Source: Acanthamoeba lenticulata (taxonomy: Eukaryota > Discosea > Longamoebia > Acanthamoebidae). From it: a DNA stretch of 18,479 nt. Shown piece by piece: positions 9,411 through 18,419 of the stretch. The notes under the pieces are model-generated. The model searched no databases. It was given only the letters and a program-made list of their open reading frames with translations, and had not been told where the DNA came from. Within the stretch, counting starts at the first letter, position 1, and every line of letters begins with the position of its first letter. The translations under genes and the position numbers were made by a program. The stretch is from the NCBI GenBank assembly GCA_002179805.1, contig NAVB01002397.1, positions 1 through 18,479 of the forward strand, written 5' to 3'.

Positions 9411-11952
9411 TCAGTTTCTCCAGATGGCCAGCAGGAGAGACCCGAAGCTGTTGGTGCGGGTGGAGGCCGACGAGGAGCTGTCGTTGCCGCCGTTGTAGTT
9501 GGGATCGGTGCCGTACTCGACAAACCCTGCGCTGGGCCTCTTGGCATCGCGGGGATAGCCTGTGATGGCGGTGGCGTTTCAGTCGCCACACGAACTGGTC
9601 TCATGACGCGTGTACCATAATAGTCACGGGGCACACTTGACAAGGGCAAGGCTGCCCCTCGTGCTGCCGACTCGGAGCCCTGACAGACAGACACACACAG
9701 GTGAATCCACTTGAGTGAGCATGAAAGACGGGTGTGAACAGAACGACAGCTGGCGTTGGAGTGAAGCGCTGATGCACCAGTAGGAAGTCAACGAGTGGAG
9801 CGTTGGCGCCATTGATGACGCCGCTCACAAAGCGGATAAGCGAGGCATTGACTGCCTTCGAACCGGTCCCCGCGCAGTTCCGAGGTACCCTGCGCCGAGT
9901 CCCCAACCTCTGAGTGAGTACGAATATGTGATGGGTCAAAGAGGGGAGAAAGGTGAAGACGTACGAGTCCACGCCCACCCACACGTTATGGGACATGTCC
10001 CACGAACTGATCTGCGAGTCTGCACTCACGCACACATGCATGCCATTGAGTGATTGTTTGGCGTGGATTGACGCAAAACATGCGGAAAGACGAACTGATG
10101 TCACAGCTGCGATCGTCCTGTGGAAAAAGAATTTGAGGAATCGGTTGTTAGCCTTTGGAGCTTTGTGGTTCTGCGTGATGAAAAAGGGTACCTGGGCCCA
10201 GATGAGGTTGTTCTTGAGAACGTTGCCCGATGGAGTGATAGGTTGCGGAGGCCATCTGAACGGTGTGGCCGTGTTGTTGGGATTCCAGATCGTGTTGTAG
10301 ACGATGGTCACCTTTGTCACGTAGTTCTGATCACATAGAGGACAAAAGACATGCATCAAGATTTCTTGCTGGAGCAAAGTCGAAGCAGAAACGCACGTCA
10401 CCCTGGTGGAACGTGGCGATGCCGTTGGTGCCAACAAGCAGGTTGTTCTGGATGACCACGTTGTACGTCGGCTGGGGCACGGCCTGCATAGGCGCATAGC
10501 ACAAGATGAGCCGTCGTGAAGGAGCTTCAACAAGAAGGATTGAGAGCACGGACCGGCCAAATCTCTGATCCCACAAGGATGCCTGTGGCTGGCTGGTTGT
10601 AGCGGTAGAAGTGCGGGTTGGTCGAGTACACATGGTTGCTATCGACCAAGATGTCGTGCGCATTGTCCATATCTGCGCGTTTTTTGCTCAGTGACATGTG
10701 AGCGTTGATGTGTTAAGGGGTGAGTGTACAGATGTTCACAGAGTAGGTATCGTAGATTTCGTTGTGCCGCACAATGCAACCAGTCACTTGAATGCAGTCG
10801 ACGCCCTCGCCATAGCTGCTGTGGATCTTGTTGTACTCAAACACCCAGTTCTTCACGTTTGTCGTCGCCTTGGAATTGCAAGCGTCGCATCTGGTCTCCA
10901 GCGCCGCCAGCCAGTGAGACCACATGTCTCTTTCAAGAGGAAAGAAAGTGCGTACGCAACGGCTTGCTTCCACCCGCCAGTGGTCCAGTTTCTGGCGATG
11001 TTATGGCGCACGGTGTCGTAGACCGTGTTGTTCTGGATGACGACGTTGTCGCCACATCCGCCGATTCCCCTGGCGCGGTTCAACACACAAGTCAACAAAA
11101 AGTCAAAGGCCGAGTCGGCACACAAGCATACCTGGTGAAGATGGTGTGCACCACGCTGTTCTTGACTAGGATGTTGTCACTATGATACAAAGTTATTCCT
11201 ATCCCCTCCCCAGTGGTGAGCTTGGTGATCTCACTGCGCAACAGACCGCTATCAATTACCGGCTCCAGCAGAGTTGCGGACCAGGACGTGGTCGACGATG
11301 ACGTGGTTGCATCTGTCGAGCCTCAGCAAGCCCTAGCGGCCGAGGCTCGTGATTAGTCAGGCACTAGCGCGTTCTTCTGTTACCTAGGTGGGGCCGCACC
11401 AGGTTTGAATCCATTGTGATGTTGGAACCGTCGATGACGGCCGTGGTGCCTGGATAGCTGGTTATCGTGATTGGCTGCTTCTCTGTGCCCTGCATATGAC
11501 CAATACCAAAGGGCGCATATGACCCACGATCCGTTGTTGAAGAGCATGGCTCAATAGCATTTGAAGAACGGCAGACGTACGCTGAGGGTCGCGGCTTGGT
11601 ACGTCCGCTTGAAGGTGCCTTGAGCGCGCCAATGACAGTGCGGAGTGAAAACAATTCATTTCAACACTCATGGTCGCGGTATCCACTTTGAAGTGCCGTA
11701 AGACAACACCAAGCGACTTACGTACCGCGTAGGTAGACAATGTCGCCAGGATTGACCATGGACGCCTTGACAGCGTAGAGGGAAGTGAAGTTGCCTGAGC
11801 CGCTTTCATCAACAATCCAGGTGGCCTGCGTTGGCACAAGAGTGAGTGTTGTCCCGTCCGAGTGAACCGTGACGAAGAGCGGTGAGCACCGCATTGGCTT
11901 GGTAGCAAAGCGACAAGAAGAGGACCAGGGCGGCAACAAAGAGCCAAGTCAT
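9411..11952 (-). CDS. Secreted parallel beta-helix protein, polysaccharide-lyase-like
   Basis: Fifteen exons: 11952-11890, 11825-11726, 11618-11581, 11489-11400, 11332-11260, 11198-11132, 11069-10956, 10890-10730, 10672-10554, 10483-10397, 10326-10192, 10011-9965, 9889-9778, 9679-9616, 9559-9411. They total 1419 nt, 472 aa, with every junction in phase. Exon 1 is a signal peptide (MTWLFVAALVLFLSLCYQANA). Then come GSGNFTSLYAVKASMVNPGD, a GTEKQPITITSYPGTTAVID block, and successive helix turns (HVIVDHVLVRNSAGAGI, NILVKNSVVHT, NVVIQNNTVYDT, CIVRHNEIYDTYSVNI, DILVDSNHVYST, NVVIQNNLLVG). The end is the family-style RDYYGYPRDAKRPSAGFVEYG. This layout is known from PL6/chondroitinase-B-like and related beta-helix proteins. 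A Ser-rich stretch and SFGSLLLAIWRN at the C-terminus may be a weak GPI signal. Catalytic residues cannot be assigned. Confidence 0.85.
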
Positions 11953-12194
11953 CGTCGAGCCTGGGTTGAGTAGATAACTGCGTGCAAGGCAATTGTGATC
12001 GTTTCTTTCTCTCGGGATCTCCCGCAACTCCGCCACAGTTATGGTCTACAGCAACAGCTTGGCCATTGACTCAAGATGTCCGGGAAGGCATGAGCTCTAC
12101 GCCTTCACCGGTCTTCAACAAAAAAGAACGAAATGCGACGGCGAGGAGCAGTCTTCATTCTTTACGGTTGGCAAAAAGTGCAAAGATCTCTCCA
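11953..12194. promoter_or_regulatory. Spacer: beta-helix promoter and peptidase 3' flank
   Basis: This 242-nt gap lies between two co-directional minus-strand genes. It should hold the cyanophycinase-like gene's 3' UTR and the beta-helix gene's promoter. On the minus strand TTCGTTCTTT (12132-12123) sits about 63 nt past the peptidase stop. No TATA box is evident. Confidence 0.4.
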
Positions 12195-13199
12195 CTAGTA
12201 GGTGGAGCCACCAGGCTGAGTCGAGGTCAGCTTGCCCGATTCGGCGTTGAGGAAATAGGCCGAGCTGGGGCTGCCAGTCCATGTGACGAGGTCGAAGGAA
12301 TCGCCCGGCAAGGCCTTCTGCACCCTGACGTCGAGGAAGGTGAGCGGCGAGCCGGGGACGCAGGTCTTGGGCGCCTGCGTGGAGCTCATGAAGTAGACCC
12401 GGCCCTTGCCGACGACCTTGCCCTTGCCATCGGCCTCCATCAGGAAGGAGGTCTGCTCGTCCACGCCGATGGCCCACACGGCCCTGCCCCAGCCGTCGGC
12501 GATCATACGCGCCATGAAGGCGACCAGCCGGCCCATTCTGTCGCGCGCATGGAAGTGGGTGTCGGTGATGATCCTTTCCATGTGCTTCATCGTCAGGAAG
12601 TCCCTGGCAAAGGTCATGTTGGCGTTGTAGGGATCGCTCAGGGCCGTGGGCGATTCGGCCGACCCGTTGGCGCCCGTGTAGACCCACTGGCCGAGCGACG
12701 CCAGGCCGGCGCTGGTGCCGCCGATCGGGACGCCCTTGATGACCAGCGAGTTGATGGCGTCCTCGATGGGCGTGCCCTTCCAGTTGGCCACGTACGTGGA
12801 CTGGTCGCCGCCGGCGATGAAGAGCGCCTCGGCCTTGAGAATGCGGTCGGCCACCAGAGGCAAGTAGGACGCCTCGCGCTTGGACAGGACAAAAGTCTCA
12901 ACCGAGTTGACGCCGCCCAGGTCGGAGTAGATGTATTCGTTGTAGTCCCCGGCGCCGGCCGTGCGCAGGATGACAAAGTCGCCGCCGCCGGACTTGGCGA
13001 TCATCCAGCGGAAGGACTCGTCCAGGTCGGTGCTGCCCCCCTCGAGGTTGAGGCCGTAGCTCGTGGTCGTGGTGACGTCAGCGGGGTCGCCCGTGAAGTA
13101 GCTGGTGCACCCATTGCCGCAGCTGGTGGGGGTGGGCTTAGCCCAGGCCAGAGCGAGGAAGCAGAGGGCCAGGGTGATGAGAACGGGAAGGGTGCGCAT
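12195..13199 (-). CDS. Secreted cyanophycinase-like serine peptidase (S51), intronless
   Basis: A single exon encodes 334 aa. Residues 1-20 (MRTLPVLITLALCFLALAWA) form a signal peptide; the in-frame GTG upstream at 13217 is not a likely start. The protein matches the cyanophycinase/peptidase S51 family. It has GGDQS (Gln133), the nucleophile elbow GGTSAG (Ser163), DTHFHARDRMGRL (Asp213, His215, Arg219, Arg221, Arg224) and AIGVDEQT. As I recall, cyanobacterial CphB uses Ser132, His174, Gln101, Asp172, Arg178, Arg180 and Arg183. The local Asp/His/Arg spacing matches exactly; CphB Gln173 is Thr214 here. Known family members cut the storage polymer cyanophycin (Asp backbone with Arg side chains) to beta-Asp-Arg; other S51 members cut alpha-aspartyl dipeptides. 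A digestive or extracellular role in a bacterivore is inference. Confidence 0.9.
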   Translation of the reverse strand: MRTLPVLITLALCFLALAWAKPTPTSCGNGCTSYFTGDPADVTTTTSYGLNLEGGSTDLDESFRWMIAKSGGGDFVILRTAGAGDYNEYIYSDLGGVNSVETFVLSKREASYLPLVADRILKAEALFIAGGDQSTYVANWKGTPIEDAINSLVIKGVPIGGTSAGLASLGQWVYTGANGSAESPTALSDPYNANMTFARDFLTMKHMERIITDTHFHARDRMGRLVAFMARMIADGWGRAVWAIGVDEQTSFLMEADGKGKVVGKGRVYFMSSTQAPKTCVPGSPLTFLDVRVQKALPGDSFDLVTWTGSPSSAYFLNAESGKLTSTQPGGSTY

Positions 13200-14060
13200 G
13201 GGGGAAGGGCGATACACGCTGTTATCGTGTTGTTTATTCTTTTGTCGGGCGAAAATTACAGATTAATGAAGACTCCCGTATGGGTGGTGGGAAATGGTAA
13301 CAGAAACAGAAAAGCAAACATTAAAAAACAAGAAATTATTTACAACTATTTAAGAAACTTGAAAACTTGCAGTACACCAATGTAGTGGGTGCAACGTCAT
13401 TTACCAGCACTGTGTCGTTGGTGATGGCAGCAGCCCCATGCATCTCCTAGGGGTGAAGAGGGGGCGAGAGGTGGGTACGGTCCGTGATTCTTCTGTACAA
13501 CGTCTTTTATTTACAAGTGGCTTCTTCTCTGTTTGTAGTCAGCCCGTGCGCTGTGGGCGTGTGCGGCGGTCCCAGTGGAGGAACCAGGCAAGCGCGTGGA
13601 CCTGGTTGGCCTCAGTATCGAAGACAGGGGTACGTGGTGACTTGGGATCACCAGGGTGGTCTCTTCTCCGGAGGTGTTTCTTCCTCTTGGTTGAAGAAGA
13701 GCTTGGTGGTGGAGAGGGTTCAGAGAGAGGAGAGGTGAAGATGGGCAAGCCAAAGGAACTCACAGGCAGCCAGCTGTTGCCGTCCTCTTCTGCAAGCAGG
13801 ATGGCGAGGTGCTGCTTTTGCTTCTTGTGGAGGCTGTTTTGGCGCAAAGCCATCTTCTGTTGAGTTGTTTGTTGAGTGCAAAGCTGCCACACTTGACCTG
13901 CCTTTTCTACTCGGGCGAAGGCCGCTTGAGCAACATCGTGTTGACTTACAATTTGGTATTGGACTATCATCAACCTACTTTGTTTCGTTTGCTTTTGTCC
14001 GGTGAAAAGCAACAGCCAACAGGCTTTGAATATGGCTGTTGTTATTCTCAGTTCTTGGTT
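13200..14060. other. Region without a convincing gene
   Basis: About 860 nt between the peptidase start and the small cysteine-rich gene. The part near 13200-13380 is AT-rich and probably the peptidase promoter. Between 13430 and 14010 both strands carry moderate open frames, described separately, that resemble no known family. No RNA gene or repeat was recognised. Confidence 0.5.
13539..13970 (-). CDS. Possible hypothetical protein (143 aa), uncertain
   Basis: An ATG-started minus-strand frame (MIVQYQIVSQHDVAQAAFAR...) runs 143 codons. It has a Gln-rich helical N-terminal half, a Ser/Pro-rich middle (SEPSPPPSSSS) and a basic segment (KRKKHLRRR). It matches no family I know and has no visible signal peptide. 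An overlapping plus-strand frame (13438-13863, 141 aa) competes with it. Codon pattern does not favour either clearly, so this may be non-coding or the 3' UTR of the small cysteine-rich gene. Confidence 0.2.
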   Translation of the reverse strand: MIVQYQIVSQHDVAQAAFARVEKAGQVWQLCTQQTTQQKMALRQNSLHKKQKQHLAILLAEEDGNSWLPVSSFGLPIFTSPLSEPSPPPSSSSTKRKKHLRRRDHPGDPKSPRTPVFDTEANQVHALAWFLHWDRRTRPQRTG

Positions 14061-14493
14061 CTAATTTAGGCCTGGGGCTGCAGAAAGATATATCTCGGAA
14101 ACACAGTCCTTGCACCGATGGCCAGCTACACAACATGTGGGTCCAGGGACACACGCGATTGCTGCAAGGCACTTGAATAGAACAACAAATTTTCAAACCC
14201 GCATCGAGGTCAGCCTGTGGCCAGATGAAGAGCACCAAGGACGCTCCGGAACAATCAGAGTCGTCGAACCACACCTGGACCGACTTGGTCGTGCAGTTCG
14301 CGATGAAGCTGCCGCCAGTACTGGAGAAGGACGTGCACTCGCCGCTGATGAAGGAGGCGGGGGAGTTGAACCCGCTGGACAGGACTGAGCAATCCACTTT
14401 CTGGAACCCGACCACGCTGAAGGGGCAGCTGGCGGCCACGAAGCCGACGGCGAAGAGAAGGACGAGGAAGATAGGGAAGTAGTGCTGCTGCAT
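14061..14493 (-). CDS. Small secreted cysteine-rich protein
   Basis: Two exons (14493-14199, 14161-14061) separated by a 37-nt intron give 131 aa. The signal peptide is MQQHYFPIFLVLLFAVGFVAA. The mature chain has ten Cys in the order SCPF, DCSV, ECTS, NCTT, DCSG, ACVP, TCC, RCKDC, suggesting a disulfide-stabilised extracellular domain. It resembles no family I can name. The splice (GCGG|GTTTGA ... CTTGCAG|CAATC) is supported by Cys-rich continuation AIACVPGPTCCVAGHRCKDC and a nearby stop. Without splicing the frame stays open to 13975, giving a 172-aa form with a different Cys-rich tail. It lies just downstream of the F-box gene in the same orientation and has a good TATA box. Function unknown. 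Confidence 0.7.
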
Positions 14494-14534
14494 GGCGTGA
14501 AGTTAGCAGATGAGACCCTCCTTCGCTTGAATAC

Positions 14535-14540
14535 TTTATA
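14535..14540 (-). promoter_or_regulatory. TATA box of the small cysteine-rich gene
   Basis: The minus strand reads TATAAA (followed by GT) about 42 nt upstream of the ATG at 14493. It is the clearest TATA box in the window and implies a very short 5' UTR, about 10-15 nt. Confidence 0.65.
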
Positions 14541-14741
14541 CTGATCGGAGTTACAAGACCCGTAACCTTACGCCACCCGCCAGTAGCCACTCACATGCCT
14601 GGATTTGCCCAAACCTAAGAAGGGTCAAAGACCACGTACCATTGTTGTTAGCCCGATTGGCTACCAGGCAATAACAAACGCTGGAATTCCCCATGTATAT
14701 ATATATGTATACAATGTGCGCCAAAAGAGGAGTGTTGTTCT

Positions 14742-14747
14742 TTTATT
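14742..14747 (-). terminator. Poly(A) signal of F-box/WD40 gene
   Basis: The minus strand has AATAAA about 13 nt after the TGA stop (14762-14760), implying a very short 3' UTR. Confidence 0.55.
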
Positions 14748-14759
14748 TTTTGAGGGGTT

Positions 14760-17664
14760 TCAGGCCAACTTCCAGATCCTGATGGACTTGTCCTGTGTCG
14801 ACGAGCCCGATACCTGCTCAACGCGCCCGGGCTCTGTTAACCAATGCCGTGGTGGTGGCAAGGAGGGACTCGCGTACGATTTTGGTGTCGTCGTATTGGA
14901 GCGCGCGGATGGCGTCTTTGTGGCCGGTCAGCGTGACCATGTCCTTGCCCGTCTTGCGGTCCCACACCTTGATCGTCTGATCACCGGCGCACGACACCTG
15001 CCCGTCCAATAAATTTTTAAAAAAAAGTATTTTCAAAATTATAAATAACTTTTTTAAAAATAAAGATTCGGTGGTATTTCAAGAATGGGGTGGGCTGTGC
15101 CGTACGATCTTGTAGGGGTCGAACCCGACGCCGAAGACGCCCTGCTGGTGGCCGGTGTAGGTGTAGGTGCATCGGCCCGTGCGGAGGTCCCACTGCTTGA
15201 TGGTCGAGTCGTGCGACCCGGACAGCACCGTCTTGTCGTCCAGCGCCACGCAAAAGACCGCGATGTTGTGCTCGCCCTTGAGTGTTTGCGTACACCGGTA
15301 CGTTCGCATGTCCCACACTGCAAAACAGGAAATGACTTGCGTAAGTGCTTTGGAATGCCAACTATGTGCACCAAACAACGGCTGGCGTGCCTTTGACGAC
15401 GCAGTCGGCGGCGCCGCTTACGATGTTGTTTTCGTTGAACTGGAGGCACGAGATGCCGTCCGTGTGCGCTCCATTGATGCTGTACGTGCACTGCAGCGTG
15501 GCGAGGTCCTGTGGGTCGACGAAAAGAAGAGAAAGAGAGCCCGTCAGCACCAAGAGTACGAGCGGGCGGACGGGCAATAGTAACGCACCCACAGGCGGAT
15601 GGTCTTGTCGGCAGCGCCCGACACGATCTTTTGGTCATCAAACTGGACGGCCCACACGCGGCCTGTTGTCGCGAACACCACCACGGACGAGAGATGTGTG
15701 TTGTGTTTGTTGTTAGCCAGAGGTCCTCACGGCAGCGACAGCAGCAGCGGCGGCACGGTGGAAGAGGGAGGACTGACCGGTGTGGCCCTTGATGGTGTTG
15801 ATGCGGCGGCCCTCGACCATGTCCCAGATGACGATCGTGTTGTCCATGTAGCCGCTCACCTGCAAGAAGAGGAATTCACAAAATGAAAACAAAGCCCAAG
15901 AAATATGAAATTGTAAATTATTATAATAATGAAAAAACAATCAATAAAGAAAACAGTACAATTTTTTGTTCGTCAAACTGGAGGCAGAGCACGCCGCGGG
16001 GCGCCTTGAGCGTCTTCTCGAGCTTCTCCGTGTGGAGGTCCCACACCCGAATCGTCTTGTCGCCCGCCCCGCTCACCTGCCGCGTTCACACGAGGCGCAG
16101 GTCAGAGTCACGTCCAGTCATGAGAGAGGTCGCCCAAAAGGCCACGCATTAGAACACATATGCGTACGATTTTGGAGTCGTTGAAGCGAAGGCACGAGAT
16201 CCAGGCCGAGTGGCCCTCGAGCACGCTTACGCTCTTCACGCGCCCTGTCCTCCCCCATCGCCCGCCCGCATTTAGTTATGCAGCTACTGGCGCACGGCCA
16301 AAGGGACAGGCAGGCGCACCCTTGCGCCAGTAGCTGTCTACGATGTGCCGCGTGACAAAGCACCGCTTCCACTCGATGGCCGCCGTCTTGGCCATCGCGC
16401 TCGGCTCCGCCCGCGAACTTCATGAGGAGGAAAAGAACAACCACCCGGCCCCCAACCAGAGCGCGACACGTCAGCAGCGCTCGAGATGACGTCAGCTAGA
16501 GGGCGGCGCGGTGGCGTGTACGCGTGGTGGTCGCCGAGGCCGGGGACCGGGACGGGGCCGGCCACAGCAGAGGTTGCAATCGGCACAGCACTCGCGACGG
16601 CTGCGTCGCTCGTGTCGGTGGAGCCCGGCGGGCGGCTGTCGTCGTCCCCCGTGCGATGGAGCTCGTCCTCGACCAGGCGGAGCTGCGCCAGCAGCTGTGC
16701 CTCGCGCGGCGCAAAGTCCTCGCTCTGTCATGGCGTGTGCGCGTTAGGGCGTGAGTCCGCCTGCGTGTGTGCGTGTGTGTGTGGCGAAGAGCGAGGGGCG
16801 GGCCACGCACCCACTGGTGCCTGTAGAAGGAGCGCCACAGGAGCGGGTCTTCGCACACGAGCCGCCACTGTGTGTGTGTGTGTATGCCCGGGGAGGTCAG
16901 ACAAGCAGCGAGGCTGAAGAGGAAAAGGCTGAAGAGGAGAAGGGGCTCGACCTTGCGCGAGACGCGGCAGGCGGCCGAGACGTCGAGAGGCGACAGGAAC
17001 GAGAGGATGTGGCAAAACAGCTCGTCCGGCAGCGCCGAGAAGTAGCCGTCGCCCAGGGCCTGGCCGACGCCCGTGCCCTGCCGCTCCTGCTCGCGGGGGC
17101 GTCGTGTGCGTGTAGCGTGAGACGCGAGGCCAGCGGCGGCTCAGGTTGGTGGCGGACGTACGACAAAAGTGAGGAGCTCGGTGAAGTGGGTCGTACGGGT
17201 GGCCAGCTCGGTCTGCAGGCGCTGCAGATCGACCAAGAGGTCGGCAAAGAAGATCTGCGCGGCCGAGGCCACTTCGCTCTCTGAAACCGTCAAGTGGTTA
17301 GTAAGAAACGTCAAAGCAGAATAATAACAACATGAAGATGGCATGCGAACCTTTCTGTGCTTCTTCGGCATCTTTGTCCTGTTCAGAGCGCACAAAGCTG
17401 TAAATTGGATCAAAGAGGAAATTGAGATGGAAAATTTTGTACCTGCGATGTATGCGCGCTCGAGGAAGGAGCATCGTCGGGAGCCCCCGGCTCGGGCTCA
17501 ACAGGAGATTTTAAGGATGGAAGAGAGGGGGCGTGCGTAATGAGGTCATGAAGAGCCTGGAGGCCCGCATTCGCCTTTCCTGTGCTTTTAATCAGCTTTT
17601 GGAAGAAGGGCGTAGCGGTCATTTCCGATGTGGGAGATGAACAGGACGACACAGTTGCCGCCAT
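14760..17664 (-). CDS. F-box / seven-blade WD40 repeat protein
   Basis: Fifteen exons: 17664-17443, 17378-17351, 17280-17162, 17086-16952, 16867-16811, 16724-16522, 16417-16320, 16244-16168, 16076-15960, 15859-15778, 15662-15589, 15508-15391, 15317-15106, 14997-14878, 14813-14760. They sum to 1716 nt, 571 aa, all in phase. Residues about 141-187 are an F-box (LPDELFCHILSFLSPLDVSA, CRVSRKWRLVCEDPLLWR, FYRHQW), which binds Skp1. Residues about 290-571 form seven WD40 blades with RVWDL, VIWDM, RLWDL, KVWDM, KQWDL, KVWDR and RIWKL. By family knowledge it is a substrate receptor of an SCF ubiquitin ligase (Fbxw/Cdc4-like layout). Substrate is unknown. The intron after exon 12 appears to use a GC donor, and the exon 7 donor lies in a hairpin loop. 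Confidence 0.9.
16281..16336. repeat. 14-bp perfect inverted repeat around the exon 7 splice donor
   Basis: CAGCTACTGGCGCA (16281-16294) and its exact reverse complement (16323-16336) are separated by 28 nt. The right arm is exon 7 coding sequence of the F-box/WD40 gene (encoding DSYWR); the left arm is inside the intron. In pre-mRNA they would form a GC-rich hairpin with the donor GT (16319-16318) in its loop. Confidence 0.85.
16761..16784. repeat. Imperfect TG/CA microsatellite (intron)
   Basis: A TG-rich run interrupted by C, inside the intron between exons 5 and 6 of the F-box/WD40 gene; the transcript carries CA repeats here. Confidence 0.6.
16868..16883. repeat. TG/CA microsatellite abutting exon 5 acceptor
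   Basis: A (TG)n tract, CA repeats in the transcript, directly forms the sequence before the CAG acceptor of exon 5, where a pyrimidine tract is usual. Confidence 0.7.
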
Positions 17665-17864
17665 CGCGCCTCCTTCTTGATGTCACGCGGGTGCCCCTTT
17701 TCTTTTCTTTTTTTTGGCATTTGTTGGATATTATATTATATTATATTTGTGGACAGAACATCAAATTATCAAATAAAATAGAGTCGATTTGTTTTGTATT
17801 GTAATATCCACAATTGTGTACATGATGGAGGAGCTCAACTTTGCGCTCCGCAGCTCACCGTCAT
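17665..17864. promoter_or_regulatory. AT-rich spacer upstream of the F-box/WD40 gene
   Basis: This 200-nt gap between two minus-strand genes should hold the upstream gene's 3' UTR and the F-box gene's promoter. It is AT-rich at 17695-17820 and includes a pentanucleotide run (TATAT/ATATT type, about 17729-17746). No single TATA box stands out. Confidence 0.4.
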
Positions 17865-18419
17865 TCAGGCGCTGAGCTGTTCAACACAAAATTGAAGGAC
17901 GCGCGGGGCGGCGTCCGGCTGCTCCTCCTCGATCCGGACGGCCATGCTGCGGTTCTCCGCGGCCTGGCGTCGCAGCGTGCTCACCTTGTCCTCCTTCTCC
18001 GCGATCTCCTGGTCGGTCCACAGGCGGTCGCCGCTGCCGCTCTCGTCCAGCGGCGCCTGGCCGCCAAACGCGAACGCGATGTCGACGCGTCGCTTTCGCT
18101 CTTTTTCCTGGTGGAGGCGGCCCTCAAGCTTGTCGGCAAAGGCCTCCATCGTCGTGGCCAGCGAGTTGTACGTGCCGGGCACCTGCTCGATCTCGAGCGC
18201 CTGGAGGTGCGACATGATGGCCTTCTCGAACAACTGTTCGGCGTCCTGATCTGCTTATGGCAGCAACATGGGATCAGCACACACAAGGAGGAAACGAAAA
18301 GGACAGCGAGGAAAGTACTGAAGGGTTTGCGACGAGCCGATTCGGCCTCGACTCGGCCGAGAGTCCACAGCATGTGGGACGCCCGGGGCTTCTCATCGAG
18401 CGCTGCCGTCAAGTGATCG
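17865..18419 (-). CDS. Unrecognised helical protein, C-terminal part (5' end beyond window)
   Basis: Two exons are visible (18419-18319, 18250-17865), joined in phase as ...ARRKPF-N-QDAEQLFEKA. The visible 162 residues begin DHLTAALDEKPRASHMLWTL and are almost all predicted helix: a repeat-like part (AEQLFEKAIMSHLQALEIE, YNSLATTMEAFADKL), a charged segment (HQEKERKRRVD), and a coiled-coil-like Glu/Lys/Arg stretch (DQEIAEKEDKVSTLRRQAAE). The first part is reminiscent of a TPR-like helical repeat, but I cannot name the family. The acceptor before 18419 follows a T/C-rich tract. The exons further 5' lie outside the window. Function unknown; codon usage is GC-rich like its neighbours. Confidence 0.7.

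Noticed and set aside
11982..13385. 467-codon plus-strand open frame opposite the cyanophycinase-like gene
   Set aside because: It is antisense to a protein with complete catalytic motifs; its composition is that of a reverse-strand shadow and it lacks any motif.
14698..14712. AT dinucleotide run that might be a TATA box
   Set aside because: It lies more than 200 nt upstream of the cysteine-rich gene, which already has a better TATA box at 14540-14535.
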